Assembly: GCF_049195245.1 (NCBI RefSeq)
Contig: NZ_JBMIRR010000021.1
Location: forward strand, 1 to 64,000
Reading direction: 5' to 3'
Source: Arenimonas sp049195245
GTDB lineage: Bacteria; Pseudomonadota; Gammaproteobacteria; Xanthomonadales; Xanthomonadaceae
DNA length: 64,000 nt
Shown: piece after piece, positions 62,758 to 64,000 of the stretch
Layout: every line of letters starts with the position of its first letter
Numbering within the stretch: position 1 is the first letter of the stretch
Program-made: the position numbers and the translations under genes
Notes under the pieces: model-generated
The model's database searches: none
Told to the model about the DNA's origin: nothing
The model's input: only the letters and a program-made list of their open reading frames with translations

Positions 62758-64000
<1,243 letters not shown>

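Overview
The window is high-GC DNA (roughly 70 % by eye), densely coded, with many ATGA/GTGA stop-start overlaps, GTG starts and long spurious open frames opposite real genes. Gene content and order point to a gammaproteobacterium of the Xanthomonadaceae/Lysobacteraceae (Lysobacter, Luteimonas, Pseudoxanthomonas or a relative): LID-less adenylate kinase, PPi-dependent phosphofructokinase, K+-independent H+-pyrophosphatase, zwf-pgl-edd-glk-eda, and a TonB-dependent starch/maltodextrin locus with a flavin-dependent halogenase. The genus is an inference. I saw no rRNA, tRNA, CRISPR, prophage or transposase gene.

Layout. 1-5.5 kb: DUF192 lipoprotein, SirB1-like protein and rubredoxin, then an overlapping chain thiE-hemL-HAD phosphatase-Cys/Met PLP enzyme-ion channel. 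6.4-12.9 kb: gloA and an SDR, a DedA/PAP2/LssY membrane protein, and the minus-strand run adk-membrane protein-mpl-LON-domain protein. 13-20.4 kb: pfp, DUF3617 protein, D,D-carboxypeptidase, TMTC-like membrane protein, hppA and a frameshifted small membrane gene. 20.5-32.3 kb: one branched-chain amino acid operon, ilvD-C-G-M-E-A-leuA-C-D-B, preceded by a 42-codon leader peptide rich in Leu/Val/Ile/Thr and a textbook terminator/antiterminator switch. 32.4-36.5 kb: Hpt protein, ppa, two membrane proteins, and two tandem DUF4136 lipoproteins with duplicated promoters.

36.7-62.8 kb is a carbohydrate block: the Entner-Doudoroff operon and a LacI-family regulator, then alpha-amylase + MFS sugar transporter, a cation/proton antiporter, a TonB-dependent receptor, a second amylase, and a minus-strand operon sodium/solute symporter-pullulanase-halogenase-DUF6445 oxygenase facing an alpha-glucosidase. 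Three identical copies of the 14-mer TGAATACGTATGCA, plus a 12/14 variant in front of zwf, sit in the promoter regions of this block. They predict one LacI-type regulon linking outer-membrane uptake, starch breakdown, inner-membrane import and glucose catabolism. The window ends inside thiC (minus strand).

The least explained sequence is 47,944-48,778. It is an 835-bp non-coding inverted repeat of two equal 312-nt arms, each ending in a hairpin; the two hairpins differ partly by compensatory base-pair changes. Two smaller palindromic elements with shared ends (22,474-22,569 and 32,344-32,431) lie at gene 3' ends; the first supplies the last ~29 codons and the stop codon of ilvD.
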